64,000 bases of DNA, taken from contig NZ_KQ948146.1 of the NCBI RefSeq assembly GCF_001513955.1, positions 470,476-534,475 of the forward strand, written 5' to 3'. This DNA is from Streptomyces pseudovenezuelae. GTDB taxonomy: Bacteria > Actinomycetota > Actinomycetes > Streptomycetales > Streptomycetaceae. Positions 18,159 through 27,000 of the stretch are shown piece by piece. Numbering within the stretch: position 1 is the first letter of the stretch; each line of letters opens with the position of its first letter. The position numbers were made by a program, and so were the translations under genes. The notes beneath the pieces are model-generated. The model searched no databases. It was not told the origin of the DNA and saw only the letters and a list, made by a program, of their open reading frames with translations.

Positions 18159-19445
18159 CTATCCCTGCTGCTGGAGCAGGGTGTCACAGGCCTTGACAGC
18201 GTTGTCGAGAGCTTCCTTCGGGCTCTCCTTGCCCTGCAACGCCTTGGCGACCTCGTTGCGCAGGGCCGTCTTCATCTGCTCGCTGAACAGCACGGGCGTG
18301 TAGTTGACCGCGCTCTTCAGGGACTTGGCGGCGGCGATCCGGACCCGCGTCTCGTCCGTCCCGTCCTCCTTGGTGAAGTACGGGTCGTCCAGCGATCCCG
18401 CGGTGCTCGGGAAGATGGCGACCTTTTTCGCGAAGGACATCTGGTGCTCGGCGTCGGTGACGTAGTGCGCGAAGGCGACGGAGGCGGCCTTCTTCTTGGT
18501 CTGCGCGTTGACCATCACGCCCATCACGTACATGTTGACGTGTCCGGTGCTGGTGATCTGGTCGGTGATGCCGATGTTCCGGTACAGGTTCGGCGCCTGC
18601 TTCTTGAAGTTGCCGAGGTCCAGGGCGCTGCCGGGGTTCATGGCGACGGCCCCGGTGAGGAACTTCTTGCCGGACGACTCGGGGGTGGCGGTCAGCGCCT
18701 GCGGGTCGAGCGCCTTGGCGTCGTACAACTCCTTGTACTTGGTGAGCAGTTCGACCCCCTTGGCGTCGTTGAACGCGAAGGCGGTGCCCTCGGAGTTCAT
18801 GAGCGGGACGCCGTAGCGGCCGAAGTCCTCGACGGTGGGCACGTTGGCGAGGGTGGCGACCTTGCCGTCGCTCTTCTTCGCCAGTTCGAGCGCGTCGGTG
18901 AAGAGTTCGTCATAGGTCTTCGGCGGCTGGTCGGGGTCGATCCCGGCCTCCTCGAAGAGGGACTTGTTGTAGAAGAGCGGGCCGGTGTTGAGGTACCAGG
19001 GGAAGGCGTACGTGCCGCTCATGCCCGGTATCCGGTGGCTGGCCCAGGCGCCGTCCAGGTACTCCTTCCTGTACTGTCCGGCCGCCTTGTCGAGGTCGAG
19101 CGCGAGGCCGGCCTTGGCGAGGGGGGCGACCAGGTCCGGGGACACGTTGACGACGTCGGGCAGGGTGCCGCCCGCGGCATCGGCGCTGATCTTGTCGGCG
19201 TAGCCCTCGGCGGGCTGGTCGATCCACTTCACGTCGGTGCTGGGGTACTTCTTCTCGAAGTCGGCGATCAGGCCCTCGAAGTAGTCCTTGAAATTCGCCC
19301 TGAGGTTCCAGGTCTGGAAGGTGATGTCGCCCTCGATCTTGCCGGAGGCGTCACTCGAACCGCTGTCGTCGCCGGAGCCGCAGCCGCTCAGCGGCAGGAC
19401 GACACAGACGGCGGCGGCAGCGAGGGTTCTGCGGGAAATGGGCAC
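18159..19445 (-). CDS. Oligosaccharide ABC transporter substrate-binding lipoprotein
   Basis: A 428-aa CUT1 solute-binding protein. The signal peptide (ISRRTLAAAAVCVVLPL) ends in lipobox LSGCGSG with the lipidated Cys near residue 22. The mature fold carries ITFQTWNLRANFKDYFEGL and the YAFPWYLNTGPLFYN segment typical of the family. GTG start at 19445; GAAGGAG lies ~11 nt upstream. It heads the transporter-GH5-GH85-GH38 gene set and is divergent from the LacI regulator. Ligand specificity cannot be read directly; high-mannose or processed N-glycan is inferred. Confidence 0.92.
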   Translation of the reverse strand: MPISRRTLAAAAVCVVLPLSGCGSGDDSGSSDASGKIEGDITFQTWNLRANFKDYFEGLIADFEKKYPSTDVKWIDQPAEGYADKISADAAGGTLPDVVNVSPDLVAPLAKAGLALDLDKAAGQYRKEYLDGAWASHRIPGMSGTYAFPWYLNTGPLFYNKSLFEEAGIDPDQPPKTYDELFTDALELAKKSDGKVATLANVPTVEDFGRYGVPLMNSEGTAFAFNDAKGVELLTKYKELYDAKALDPQALTATPESSGKKFLTGAVAMNPGSALDLGNFKKQAPNLYRNIGITDQITSTGHVNMYVMGVMVNAQTKKKAASVAFAHYVTDAEHQMSFAKKVAIFPSTAGSLDDPYFTKEDGTDETRVRIAAAKSLKSAVNYTPVLFSEQMKTALRNEVAKALQGKESPKEALDNAVKACDTLLQQQG

Positions 19446-19532
19446 GGCGAACCGTTCTCCTTCGCGGCGGAGGTGGCCAACGACGGAGACCCTGCACGCC
19501 TCCCCGCGGGCCCGTCAATGCATCTCGCACAG

Positions 19533-19586
19533 CTAATGTGTTTAGTGACTAATGCGTATTAGGTTGACGCCACTGAACCGCATTAG
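19533..19586. promoter_or_regulatory. Cluster of LacI-type operator half-sites between SBP and lacI genes
   Basis: CTAATGCGTATTAG at 19549-19562 is an inverted repeat with a central CG, as LacI-family operators usually have. A degraded copy CTAATGTGTTTAG lies at 19533-19545, and a further half-site CATTAG at 19581-19586 reads CTAATG on the other strand. All lie in the 184-bp divergent intergenic region, so the adjacent regulator probably controls itself and the transporter operon. Confidence 0.65.
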
Positions 19587-19629
19587 TACATTCTGCGCGG
19601 ACCAACCGTCGCGGAAAGGGGGAAAGAGC

Positions 19630-20688
19630 GTGTCAGGCAAGCGGTCACCTGTCCGCAGGCCCACGATGAAGGACATCGCGCGGCGGGCCGGGGTCTCCCA
19701 GAGCGCGGTCTCCTTCGCGCTGAACGGCCGGCCCGGGGTCTCCGAGGACACCCGCGACCGGGTACGGCAGGTCGCCGAGGAACTCGGCTGGCGCCCCAGC
19801 ACCGCGGCCCGCGCGCTGTCCGGCGAGGGCGCCGCCACGGTGGGCTTCGTCCTCGCCCGCCCCGCCGAGACGCTCGGCGTCGACTCCTTCTTCCTCCAGC
19901 TCGTCTCGGGGATACAGGAGGTGCTGGCGGAGCGTCACCTCGGCCTGCTGTTCCAGGTGGTGGAGGACGTCGAGGACGAGTGCGCGGTGTACCGGCGCTG
20001 GTGGGCCGAGCACCGGGTGGACGGCGTACTGGTGGTGGACCCCCGGACCGACGACCCCCGCACCGGGGTTCTCGACGAACTGGGCCTGCCCGGCGTGGTG
20101 ATCGGCGGCGCCCCCGACGAACGCCATCCCGGGCTGTCGACCGTCTGGGCGGACGACGCGGGCGCGATGGCCGCGGTCGTGGACGAGCTGTACGCGCTGG
20201 GCCACCGGCGGATCGTCCACATCGCGGGCCTGCCGGGGCTCGCCCACACCGAGCGCCGCATCCGCACCCTGCGCGCGGAGGCCGAGCGGCGCGGGCTGAC
20301 CGCGGTGAAATCGGTGACCACCGACTACTCCGACGCGGAGGGCGCGGCCGTGACCCGCCGGGTCCTTGAGGCGTCCGCCCCGCCTACCGCGCTGATCTAC
20401 GACAACGACGTGATGGCCCTCGCCGGAGTCGCCACCGCGACCGAACTGGGCCGCTCGGTCCCCGCGGACGTGTCGGTGGTGGCCTGGGAGGACTCGGCGC
20501 TGTGCCGCATGGTCAAGCCCTGGCTGTCGGCCCTGTCCCGGGACAGCGTGGAGTTCGGCCGCACGGCGGCCACCGAACTGACCGCGCTGCTGGACGGCGG
20601 CCCGGCCCGGACCGTACGGGTGCCGGTGCCCCGGTTGATCGTGCGGGACAGCACGGCGGCCGCGCGCACCGCGCGCCCGCCACGGTGA
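19630..20688 (+). CDS. LacI family transcriptional regulator
   Basis: A 352-aa repressor. The HTH is at residues ~13-60 (TMKDIARRAGVSQSAVSFAL and the hinge helix PSTAARALSG). The periplasmic-binding-like sensor domain follows, with DGVLVVDPRTDD, YALGHRRIVHIAG and the C-terminal ADVSVVAWEDS. GTG at 19630 is preferred because GGAAAGGGGGAAAG precedes it and the upstream in-frame stretch runs through the operators. It likely represses the divergent N-glycan transporter/hydrolase operon until an oligosaccharide binds. Confidence 0.92.
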   Translation: MSGKRSPVRRPTMKDIARRAGVSQSAVSFALNGRPGVSEDTRDRVRQVAEELGWRPSTAARALSGEGAATVGFVLARPAETLGVDSFFLQLVSGIQEVLAERHLGLLFQVVEDVEDECAVYRRWWAEHRVDGVLVVDPRTDDPRTGVLDELGLPGVVIGGAPDERHPGLSTVWADDAGAMAAVVDELYALGHRRIVHIAGLPGLAHTERRIRTLRAEAERRGLTAVKSVTTDYSDAEGAAVTRRVLEASAPPTALIYDNDVMALAGVATATELGRSVPADVSVVAWEDSALCRMVKPWLSALSRDSVEFGRTAATELTALLDGGPARTVRVPVPRLIVRDSTAAARTARPPR

Positions 20689-20856
20689 GCCGTCCGGTCG
20701 GATCGGGCGGAGGAGCAGGGCGGTCGGGCGAGGAAGCGGATGCGAGCGGCTCCCCCGGCCGGGAACAGGACCTCATGCCCTTCGGCCGGTCGCTGCCCCG
20801 GTGACTGAAGGGGCCACCCGACCGCCCGCGATCCGGTGGCCCGGCCCCCGGCCCCC

Positions 20857-22389
20857 TCAGACCTCGGATCGGTACAACCCGAACTCCGCCACCCGTACGG
20901 CACTTCGGGACCGTGTCACCCTCAGCCGCCATCTCCGGGCCCGCACCGGAGACGGCAGCAGCAGGATGCGGCTCGCGCCGATCGTCCCGGCGGCCGCGAC
21001 CTCGGTCCAGGTGCCGTCGCGGAAGGCCTCAACGACGAAGTCCTCCACCTGCTGACCGTGCCGGATGTCCTCCGCGAGGCGGACCCGGTCCACCTCCCGC
21101 TCGTGGCCCAGGTCCAGGGTGACCCGGCCCGGTGCCGTGGTCCGGTGCGCGCCCCGCGCAAGGTCGCGGGGCAGCTCGCGGTCGACGCGCTCACGGAACT
21201 CCCGCAGCCGGACGACGTCCGTGGGGTGCAGCAGGCCGTCGGTGTCCGGCGGGACGTTCAGCAGGAGCACCGCGTTGCGGCCCACCGAGCCGAAGAAGAT
21301 CTCCGTCAAGTAGTCGACGGACTTGGGCTGTTGGTCGGCGTGGTAGAACCAGCCGTCGCGGATGGAGACATCGCACTCGGCGGGCCACCACTGGAGGTGG
21401 TCCGTCGCGGGCTGCGCCTTCACCAGGGCGGCGCGGCTGCCCTCGTCGGGTGTGTCGTACGACAGCGCCCAGTCGGTGCGGCCGTACTGGTTCTCCTTGA
21501 CCGGGATCACGCTCCACTCGTCCTCGCGTGCGATGCCGCTCTCGTTGCCGACCCAGCGCAGGTCGGGGCCGGTGACGGCGATCGCCGCGTCCGGGGCGAG
21601 GGACCGTACGAGGGTGTACCAGCTGTCCCAGTCGTAGCTCTCGACCTTGTCGGGCGGGATGTGTCCCTGGGCGCCGTCGAACCACACCTCGTCGACGGGC
21701 CCGTACTCGGTGAGCACCTCATACAGGGTGTTGAGCATGTGGGCGCCGTAGTCGGTCGCGGGGAGGGTGAAGGAGCGGTCCGGCGTACGGTCGTCGCCCG
21801 CCACGAGGGTCGGGATCGTGCGCGGGGAGCGGGCGCTGCCGTTGGCGTAGACGCCGTGGAGGTACTGGTTCTCGTCGGCCGGTGAGAGGTAGACGCCGAC
21901 CTTGAGTCCGTGCCGTCGCATCGAGTCGGCGAAGGAGCGCAGGACGTCACCCCGCCCGTCCCGCCAACTGCTCGACGCCACGGTGTGGTCGGTGTAGCGG
22001 GAGGGGTAGAGCACGAAGCCGTCGTGGTGCTTGACCGTGAGGATGGCCAGCTTGAAGCCGCCGTCCTTCAGCGCGGCCGCCCACTGGTCGGTGTCGAGGC
22101 CGGCCGGCTGGAAGACGTCCGGGTCCTCGTCGCCGGTGCCCCACTCCAGGCCGGTGAAGGTGTTCACGCCGAAGTGCAGGAACGCGGTCCGTTCCAGGCT
22201 CTGCCAGGCGATCTGCCGTGCGGTGGGCCGGACTTGGGACGCCTTGCGCACGAGGTCGGCCTCGGTGTCGTCCGGCGAGACGGGGATGCGGTAGCAGCCG
22301 TCACCGTCGAGGGCGGCCGCCCGGCCCGGAACGCCGGTCACGGCAAGGCCGGCCGCGGCGGTGACGAAGAGGCGTCTGGAGACGGTCAT
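20857..22389 (-). CDS. Secreted GH29 alpha-L-fucosidase
   Basis: A 510-aa enzyme. MTVSRRLFVTAAAGLAVTG is a Tat-type signal peptide ending after GRAAA. The GH29 catalytic domain includes LTVKHHDGFVLYPSRYT (substrate-binding HHDGF) and the nucleophile Asp in DEVWFDGAQG near residue 237. The C-terminal ~100 residues form an F5/8-type-C-like beta domain. It starts 12 bp after the GH20 stop with a GAGGAG site, so the two are co-transcribed. Free L-fucose would feed the fucose operon at 1.2-9.1 kb. Linkage preference is not readable from sequence. Confidence 0.92.
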   Translation of the reverse strand: MTVSRRLFVTAAAGLAVTGVPGRAAALDGDGCYRIPVSPDDTEADLVRKASQVRPTARQIAWQSLERTAFLHFGVNTFTGLEWGTGDEDPDVFQPAGLDTDQWAAALKDGGFKLAILTVKHHDGFVLYPSRYTDHTVASSSWRDGRGDVLRSFADSMRRHGLKVGVYLSPADENQYLHGVYANGSARSPRTIPTLVAGDDRTPDRSFTLPATDYGAHMLNTLYEVLTEYGPVDEVWFDGAQGHIPPDKVESYDWDSWYTLVRSLAPDAAIAVTGPDLRWVGNESGIAREDEWSVIPVKENQYGRTDWALSYDTPDEGSRAALVKAQPATDHLQWWPAECDVSIRDGWFYHADQQPKSVDYLTEIFFGSVGRNAVLLLNVPPDTDGLLHPTDVVRLREFRERVDRELPRDLARGAHRTTAPGRVTLDLGHEREVDRVRLAEDIRHGQQVEDFVVEAFRDGTWTEVAAAGTIGASRILLLPSPVRARRWRLRVTRSRSAVRVAEFGLYRSEV

Positions 22390-22401
22390 GGGGGGGGCTC
22401 C

Positions 22402-24222
22402 TCAGCTCAAGTGCCAGACTGTGGGGGTGCGTTGGTCGGCCGGGTCCTGCACGATCCGGCCGTCGTCCGTGACCGTGAGCGCCATCCGGGTGATCGCGTT
22501 GACGAGTCGGTGGCCGCCCGGCGCGGGCTCCAGCTCCCAGCGCTGCAGGGTGTTCGTCGGGTCGCAGGTGTCCCAGGTCGCCTCGACGCCGGGCTGGAGC
22601 GGCACGTTGAGCGTGAGCTTGCCGCCGCTGATCGCGAGGCAGCCGGCCGCCGACCGGAGGGTCACATAGCCGTCCGCCGTGCGCTGCACCGAGGCCGTGA
22701 AGGACCGCCCGAAGGTGTACGTCCCGTCCGCCACCGGCACCCGGGTCAGGTCCCGCCAACCGGGCGCGTGCCCGACAGCGGTACCGCGTTCCGCGAACTC
22801 CGTGTAGCTCGCGTCGGGATGCGGATCGCCCCAGGTGGCCTGGGCGACGTGCCGCAGGGCGGGCCAGAGCCGCACGGCGACCTCGTTCTCGGTCTCACCG
22901 CGTCCGTTGTCCGGCCACAGGCTGATCTTCGCGCCCGTGACCCCGTGGGAGGAGGCCAGCCGCTCGCCCTCGAAGCTGCGCGGGTCCCACTTCTGGTCGT
23001 ACAGCGACTCGGTGTCGCTGTGGAAGCCGCCGCGGATCAGGTAGAGCGAGTAGGCGGAGTTCATCACCGAGTAGCCCTGCGCGATGAGCCCGCTCGGCTT
23101 GACCGCGACGTTCAGCCAGTGCTCGACCGTGGTGTCGGTGTTCACCGGCACGGTGTTGGCGCCGGTCAGCCCGTCGTTCCAGATGCGCAGCCCGATGCCC
23201 TTGCTCGCCGCGTGGTCGTGGACGCGGTTGACGAAGTCGACGAAGGCGTCCTGCGGGGTCGCGTCCGGACCGTACTTCTGCCGGGCGTACTTGAGGATCT
23301 GCGGGTACTTGGCGAAGTCGGAGCCGAGCATGTACTCGTCGGCGCCCATGTGCCAGGACTTCGCCGTGAAGACCTGGGCGTACTCGTCCATCAGGCCCGT
23401 GTAGTAGTCGAAGGCCGCCTGCTGGGTGATGTCGAGACGTGAGGGCTGCTTGGCGCCGTCGGAGTCGGTCAGCTGGAGGTCCGGGCGGTTCTCGATCCAC
23501 GGGTCGATGTGCCCCGGGGAGTTGATCTCGGGGATGATCTCGACGTGGTACTTGTCGCCGAGGGCGACGAGCTGCCGTATCTCGTCCTTGGTGTAGTAGC
23601 CCCAGCTGTTGGCCTCGGGGTGGGCGTCGCTCTTGACCTTCAGCTCGACGAGCAGCTGGTTGAGCTTGTTGTAGGCCATCTCGCGGACGAGGTTCTCCAG
23701 CCAGGGCAGCGAGATGTGGATGTAGCAGGCGCACACACCCACACCGCGTTCCTTGTAGCGCGGCACGTCGACCGTGCGTCCGGCCGGGATCCGGTCGTCC
23801 TGCGCGAGGAGCTGGAGCAGGGTACGCGTGCCGTGGAAGGCGCCGGTCTCGGTCGCCCCGGTGATGGACAGGCGGCTGCCGGCGTGGAGTTCGTAGCCCT
23901 CGGCGCCGAGGGAGGTCCGCGAGGACCTGATGTCGACAACGATGTCACCGGTCCGGGCTCCACCGCGCACGACGGGCACCGTGCCATGGCCGGCCGCCCG
24001 CAGATCGCCCGCCAGCGTGTCGGCGACCCGGCGTTCGGCCGGGCCGTCCGCGACCAGCCGGGCCCCTGACCGAAAGGCGTAGGCACCCGACTCCGGAGTC
24101 CAGCGGGTCAGGGCGGGCACGGTGACCGGCGCCCGCTGGTCCGGACGGGCCACCGCCGGAACGGGTGCCAGGAGCAGCACCAGCAGTGCCATGACGGCGG
24201 CGAATCCCAGCCGTTTCCTCAT
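22402..24222 (-). CDS. Secreted GH20 beta-N-acetylhexosaminidase/lacto-N-biosidase-like enzyme with ricin-type domain
   Basis: A 606-aa enzyme with a Sec signal peptide (RKRLGFAAVMALLVLLLAP). A GH20b-like N-domain is followed by the GH20 barrel, whose catalytic Asp-Glu pair is in WHMGADEYML near residue 294. The C-terminal ~110 residues resemble a beta-trefoil/ricin domain (CDPTNTLQRWELEPA). ATG at 24222 is chosen over 24240 because AGGGAG lies 7 nt upstream and the predicted transcript begins close by. The unusual barrel entry (GVGVCACYIHISLPW) resembles streptomycete lacto-N-biosidase-like proteins, so simple GlcNAc removal and disaccharide release are both possible. Confidence 0.88.
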   Translation of the reverse strand: MRKRLGFAAVMALLVLLLAPVPAVARPDQRAPVTVPALTRWTPESGAYAFRSGARLVADGPAERRVADTLAGDLRAAGHGTVPVVRGGARTGDIVVDIRSSRTSLGAEGYELHAGSRLSITGATETGAFHGTRTLLQLLAQDDRIPAGRTVDVPRYKERGVGVCACYIHISLPWLENLVREMAYNKLNQLLVELKVKSDAHPEANSWGYYTKDEIRQLVALGDKYHVEIIPEINSPGHIDPWIENRPDLQLTDSDGAKQPSRLDITQQAAFDYYTGLMDEYAQVFTAKSWHMGADEYMLGSDFAKYPQILKYARQKYGPDATPQDAFVDFVNRVHDHAASKGIGLRIWNDGLTGANTVPVNTDTTVEHWLNVAVKPSGLIAQGYSVMNSAYSLYLIRGGFHSDTESLYDQKWDPRSFEGERLASSHGVTGAKISLWPDNGRGETENEVAVRLWPALRHVAQATWGDPHPDASYTEFAERGTAVGHAPGWRDLTRVPVADGTYTFGRSFTASVQRTADGYVTLRSAAGCLAISGGKLTLNVPLQPGVEATWDTCDPTNTLQRWELEPAPGGHRLVNAITRMALTVTDDGRIVQDPADQRTPTVWHLS

Positions 24223-24250
24223 GAGCGACTCCCTATTCATCGGACGGCTG

Positions 24251-24279
24251 ATGATTGAGGTCGTCAGATGCACTGTCAA
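24251..24279 (-). promoter_or_regulatory. Promoter of the GH20-GH29 operon
   Basis: On the minus strand a consensus -35 TTGACA (24274-24279) is followed after exactly 17 bp by AATCAT (24251-24256). The expected start point near 24244 gives a ~20-nt leader with a ribosome-binding site before ATG 24222. Confidence 0.55.
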
Positions 24280-24471
24280 CGGTGTGAAAACAGTCGAGAG
24301 TTGAGACAGAGATCGGATGACCTGCTGGTCGATGCCCTTCTCCCGGCCTCGCTCCTCGCGAAAAGTCCAAGAAGACCGGTCCGAATGTCCAAGCGCGAGC
24401 GCTCTCGACGTGCGGTCCGGCTCCGGGCAGAGTTCTCCCTACGTACTCGCGAGTAGCCCCGAGGAGCGCAC

Positions 24472-25815
24472 GTGACCAGCTGGGTCGGCCGTACCGCCGC
24501 CGAGATCGCCGCCGCCGTCCGCGAGAAGCGGGCCACGCCCCGGGAGGTGGTGGCCGAGCACCTCGCCCGGATCGAGAAGCTCGACGGGCGGATCGGGGCG
24601 TTCCGGGTGGTGCGCGCCGAGGCGGCACTGGCGGAGGCCGACGAGGTGGGCTCCCGGGGTGATCTCGGTGAACTGCCCCTGGCCGGGGTGCCCGTGGCCG
24701 TCAAGGACAACCTCGCGGTGCGCGGTGAGACCAACCGGGTCGGTTCCGTCGCGACCCCGGACTCGCCCGCAGAGGCCGACCACGAGGTCGTGGCCCGGCT
24801 GCGGGCCGCGGGCGCGGTGGTCGTGGGGCTGACGAACGTGCCGGAGCTGTGCGTCTTCGGCACCACGGAGGGCGTGCACGGCACCTCCCGCAACCCGTGG
24901 GACACCTCGCGCACGGCGGGCGGCTCGTCCGGTGGCAGCGCGGCCGCGGTCGCCGCGGGGCTGGTCCCGATCGCCCTCGGCAACGACGGCATGGGCTCCC
25001 TGCGCATCCCCGCGGCCAACTGCGGGCTCGTCACACTGAAGCCCGGGTCGGGAGTGGTACCGGCCGGCATCAGCGACGGCGACTGGTTCGGCATGTCCGA
25101 GAACGGCCCCCTGGCGACCACGGTCGAGGACGCGCGGCTGCTGCTCTCGGTCCTCGCCGGCACCGAGTTCGTACGACGGGACACTCCCGCCACCCTCGAC
25201 ATCGCCGTGTCCCTGCGCAGCCCGCTCGCCGGGGTCACGATCAGCGCGCCGTACACGCACGCGGTCCGCGAGGCGGCCGGACTGCTGATCAAGGCGGGGC
25301 ATCAGGTGCGGCGCGCCGACCCGCCGTACCCGCTCTCGCTGGGCGTCACGTCCCTGGCCACCTGGACGGCGGGTACCTCGGTGGACGCCCAGGGACTCGA
25401 CCCCCGTCTCCTGGCCCGGCGCACCCGGGTGCACGCGGCGATCGGCCGGCGCTTCGTCAAGGCCGTGCGGACGGGCAGGGCACGGGAGGAGCTGCGCGAG
25501 CGCCTGGAGCCGTTCTTCGCCGAGCACGACGTGCTGGTGCTGCCTGCGCTGGCCCGCCGCTCGCCCAAGGCCGAGGCCTGGCACGAGCGGGGCTGGCTGC
25601 GCAACGTCCTCGTCAACACCAACTACTCGCCCCTGACCCCGCCGTGGAACCTCACCGGCTGGCCGGCCATGTCGGTCCCGTTCGGCACCCTGCCCTCGGG
25701 CGCGCCCACCGCCGTGCAACTGGTGGCCCGGCCGGGTTCGGAGGCGCTGCTGCTGGAGGTGGCGGAGGAGCTGGAGCGGCGGCAGCCGTGGCGGCGGACG
25801 GCGCCGCTCGACTGA
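24472..25815 (+). CDS. Amidase signature family hydrolase
   Basis: A 447-aa amidase with the Ser-cisSer-Lys triad: Lys in VAVKDNLA near residue 79, cis-Ser in AGGSSGGSAAA near residue 150 and nucleophilic Ser in GNDGMGSLRIPAANCG. The length fits amidase-signature enzymes such as GatA-like or aryl-acylamidases. GTG at 24472 has GAGGAG 4-9 nt upstream. The substrate is unknown. The gene has its own upstream region and is not obviously part of the glycan island. Confidence 0.9.
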   Translation: MTSWVGRTAAEIAAAVREKRATPREVVAEHLARIEKLDGRIGAFRVVRAEAALAEADEVGSRGDLGELPLAGVPVAVKDNLAVRGETNRVGSVATPDSPAEADHEVVARLRAAGAVVVGLTNVPELCVFGTTEGVHGTSRNPWDTSRTAGGSSGGSAAAVAAGLVPIALGNDGMGSLRIPAANCGLVTLKPGSGVVPAGISDGDWFGMSENGPLATTVEDARLLLSVLAGTEFVRRDTPATLDIAVSLRSPLAGVTISAPYTHAVREAAGLLIKAGHQVRRADPPYPLSLGVTSLATWTAGTSVDAQGLDPRLLARRTRVHAAIGRRFVKAVRTGRAREELRERLEPFFAEHDVLVLPALARRSPKAEAWHERGWLRNVLVNTNYSPLTPPWNLTGWPAMSVPFGTLPSGAPTAVQLVARPGSEALLLEVAEELERRQPWRRTAPLD

Positions 25816-25816
25816 A

Positions 25817-26308
25817 CTACCGGTCCTGGAGGGCCTTGTACATGATGTGCAGGCCGACCAGCCCGTGCCGGGGGTGCTCGAAGGCCTCCGGCACGGTGCC
25901 GAGGATCGTGAAGCCGAGCGAGGTCCACAGCCGCACGGCCGGGTTGGTCTCCACGACGGCGTTGAACACCATGCCCCGGTAGCCGTCGGCCGTGGCGGCG
26001 GCCAGGATGTGCTCGGCCAGGGCCCGGCCGTAGCCGCGGCCGCCGCGGTCGGGGTCGACCATGAAGCCGGCGTTGGCGATCCGGGCGGCGGGGCCGCCGT
26101 AGTTGGGGGTGACGTAGGCCGAGGCGACGAGGTCGCCGCTCTCGTCCTCGACGACGTGGACGCGCTTGGCCGGGTTCATCCACAGGGCGCGCGCTGCTTC
26201 TTCGGAGGTGTCGGGGTCCCAGGCGTAGGTCTCGCCCGCGGCCACGATCCGGTGCCAGAACGGCCAGATCCGCGGCCAGTCGTCGGCCGCGGCTTCTCTG
26301 ATCAGCAT
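25817..26308 (-). CDS. GNAT family N-acetyltransferase
   Basis: A 163-aa protein with the acetyl-CoA-binding pattern DRGGRGYGRALAEHIL near residue 95 and the C-terminal SLGFTILGTVPEAFEHP, typical of phosphinothricin/L-amino-acid acetyltransferase-like GNATs. It is convergent with the amidase (1 bp apart) and lies 51 bp downstream of a small peptide gene on the same strand. Substrate unknown. Confidence 0.9.
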   Translation of the reverse strand: MLIREAAADDWPRIWPFWHRIVAAGETYAWDPDTSEEAARALWMNPAKRVHVVEDESGDLVASAYVTPNYGGPAARIANAGFMVDPDRGGRGYGRALAEHILAAATADGYRGMVFNAVVETNPAVRLWTSLGFTILGTVPEAFEHPRHGLVGLHIMYKALQDR

Positions 26309-26359
26309 GGGCGTGAGTCTCGCACGCCCATGCCGTCGGCGATCGCGAAGGTCCTGCGG

Positions 26360-26533
26360 TCAGTCCACGCTGGGCAGGATGTGGGGCTCGGCGAGGTCGT
26401 CCTCGTAGCCCGCGAGACGGATGGGGGCTGAGCGCGCCCACACGTCGAGACTGCCGATGTCCCCAGGCCGTCGGCCCGCTCGCTCCGGGCGTTCCTTGGG
26501 GCGTTGCTCGCGATTCGTCTTTTCCGGTGTCAC
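26360..26533 (-). CDS. Unrecognised 57-aa peptide, possible precursor-like small protein
   Basis: The GTG at 26533 has AAGGAG ~7 nt upstream, a strong site that picks this start over an ATG at 26560. The product has a charged, Arg/Glu/Pro-rich N-terminal half and a less basic, acidic C-terminal half (DVWARSAPIRLAGYEDD, ending PHILPSVD). The split into a polar leader and a distinctive tail is reminiscent of RiPP precursors, but no modifying enzyme (rSAM, LanM, YcaO) is in the window. The downstream acetyltransferase is on the same strand. I do not recognise the family. Confidence 0.55.
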   Translation of the reverse strand: MTPEKTNREQRPKERPERAGRRPGDIGSLDVWARSAPIRLAGYEDDLAEPHILPSVD

Positions 26534-27000
26534 CGCGCACTCCTTATGTGTCGGGCTCACCCTCGGGACGGGTACCTGTCAACCTACGGTCCGGCGCCTG
26601 ACGTCCGCTCGGGTCTGGGTCGAGTTCGGGTTCGGACGCGGTGGCGCCGGCAACTCAGGTGAGAGCAAACCGTGGTGACCGGCTTGTCCCGGGACGGACT
26701 GTGGGTGTGGGTGGGACCCCGTACTGCCGTCCGTCGGCTACAGATTAACCAGATGAGCGGGGGGCCGCTCGATAGGGGCTGAAAACAAGGTGTAACCATT
26801 GCAATTCACTGTGGCTTCTCCGGCCTAGTTTGGCCTGATTTGTTCCTTGAAGCCCCTTTCTGAAGTCACCCGTTCGGCCTACGGCTCGACCGAGCCTCCG
26901 AGCCATCGGGGTCGCGCAGTTCAAGTCCCGTTGGCCGGTTCGCAAGGCACCCATGATCTGCTGACCCACGGCAACGGCCGGCCGGCGGGAGGTCTGACGT
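26534..27000. other. Intergenic region between divergent genes, no gene seen
   Basis: 467 bp. The right half is less G+C-rich than its surroundings (around 26780-26860), consistent with promoters for the flanking divergent genes. GGGAGG near 26990 serves the gene at 27001. No convincing coding frame, tRNA or repeat was found. Confidence 0.5.

Noticed and set aside
20689..20856. Possible small gene or terminator between lacI and GH29
   Set aside because: No stable hairpin or coding signal stood out in the 168-bp convergent gap.
26918..26950. GTTCAAGTCCC-like T-loop suggesting a tRNA or tRNA fragment
   Set aside because: The bases around it do not form a T-arm stem, and no acceptor or anticodon arm can be folded nearby.
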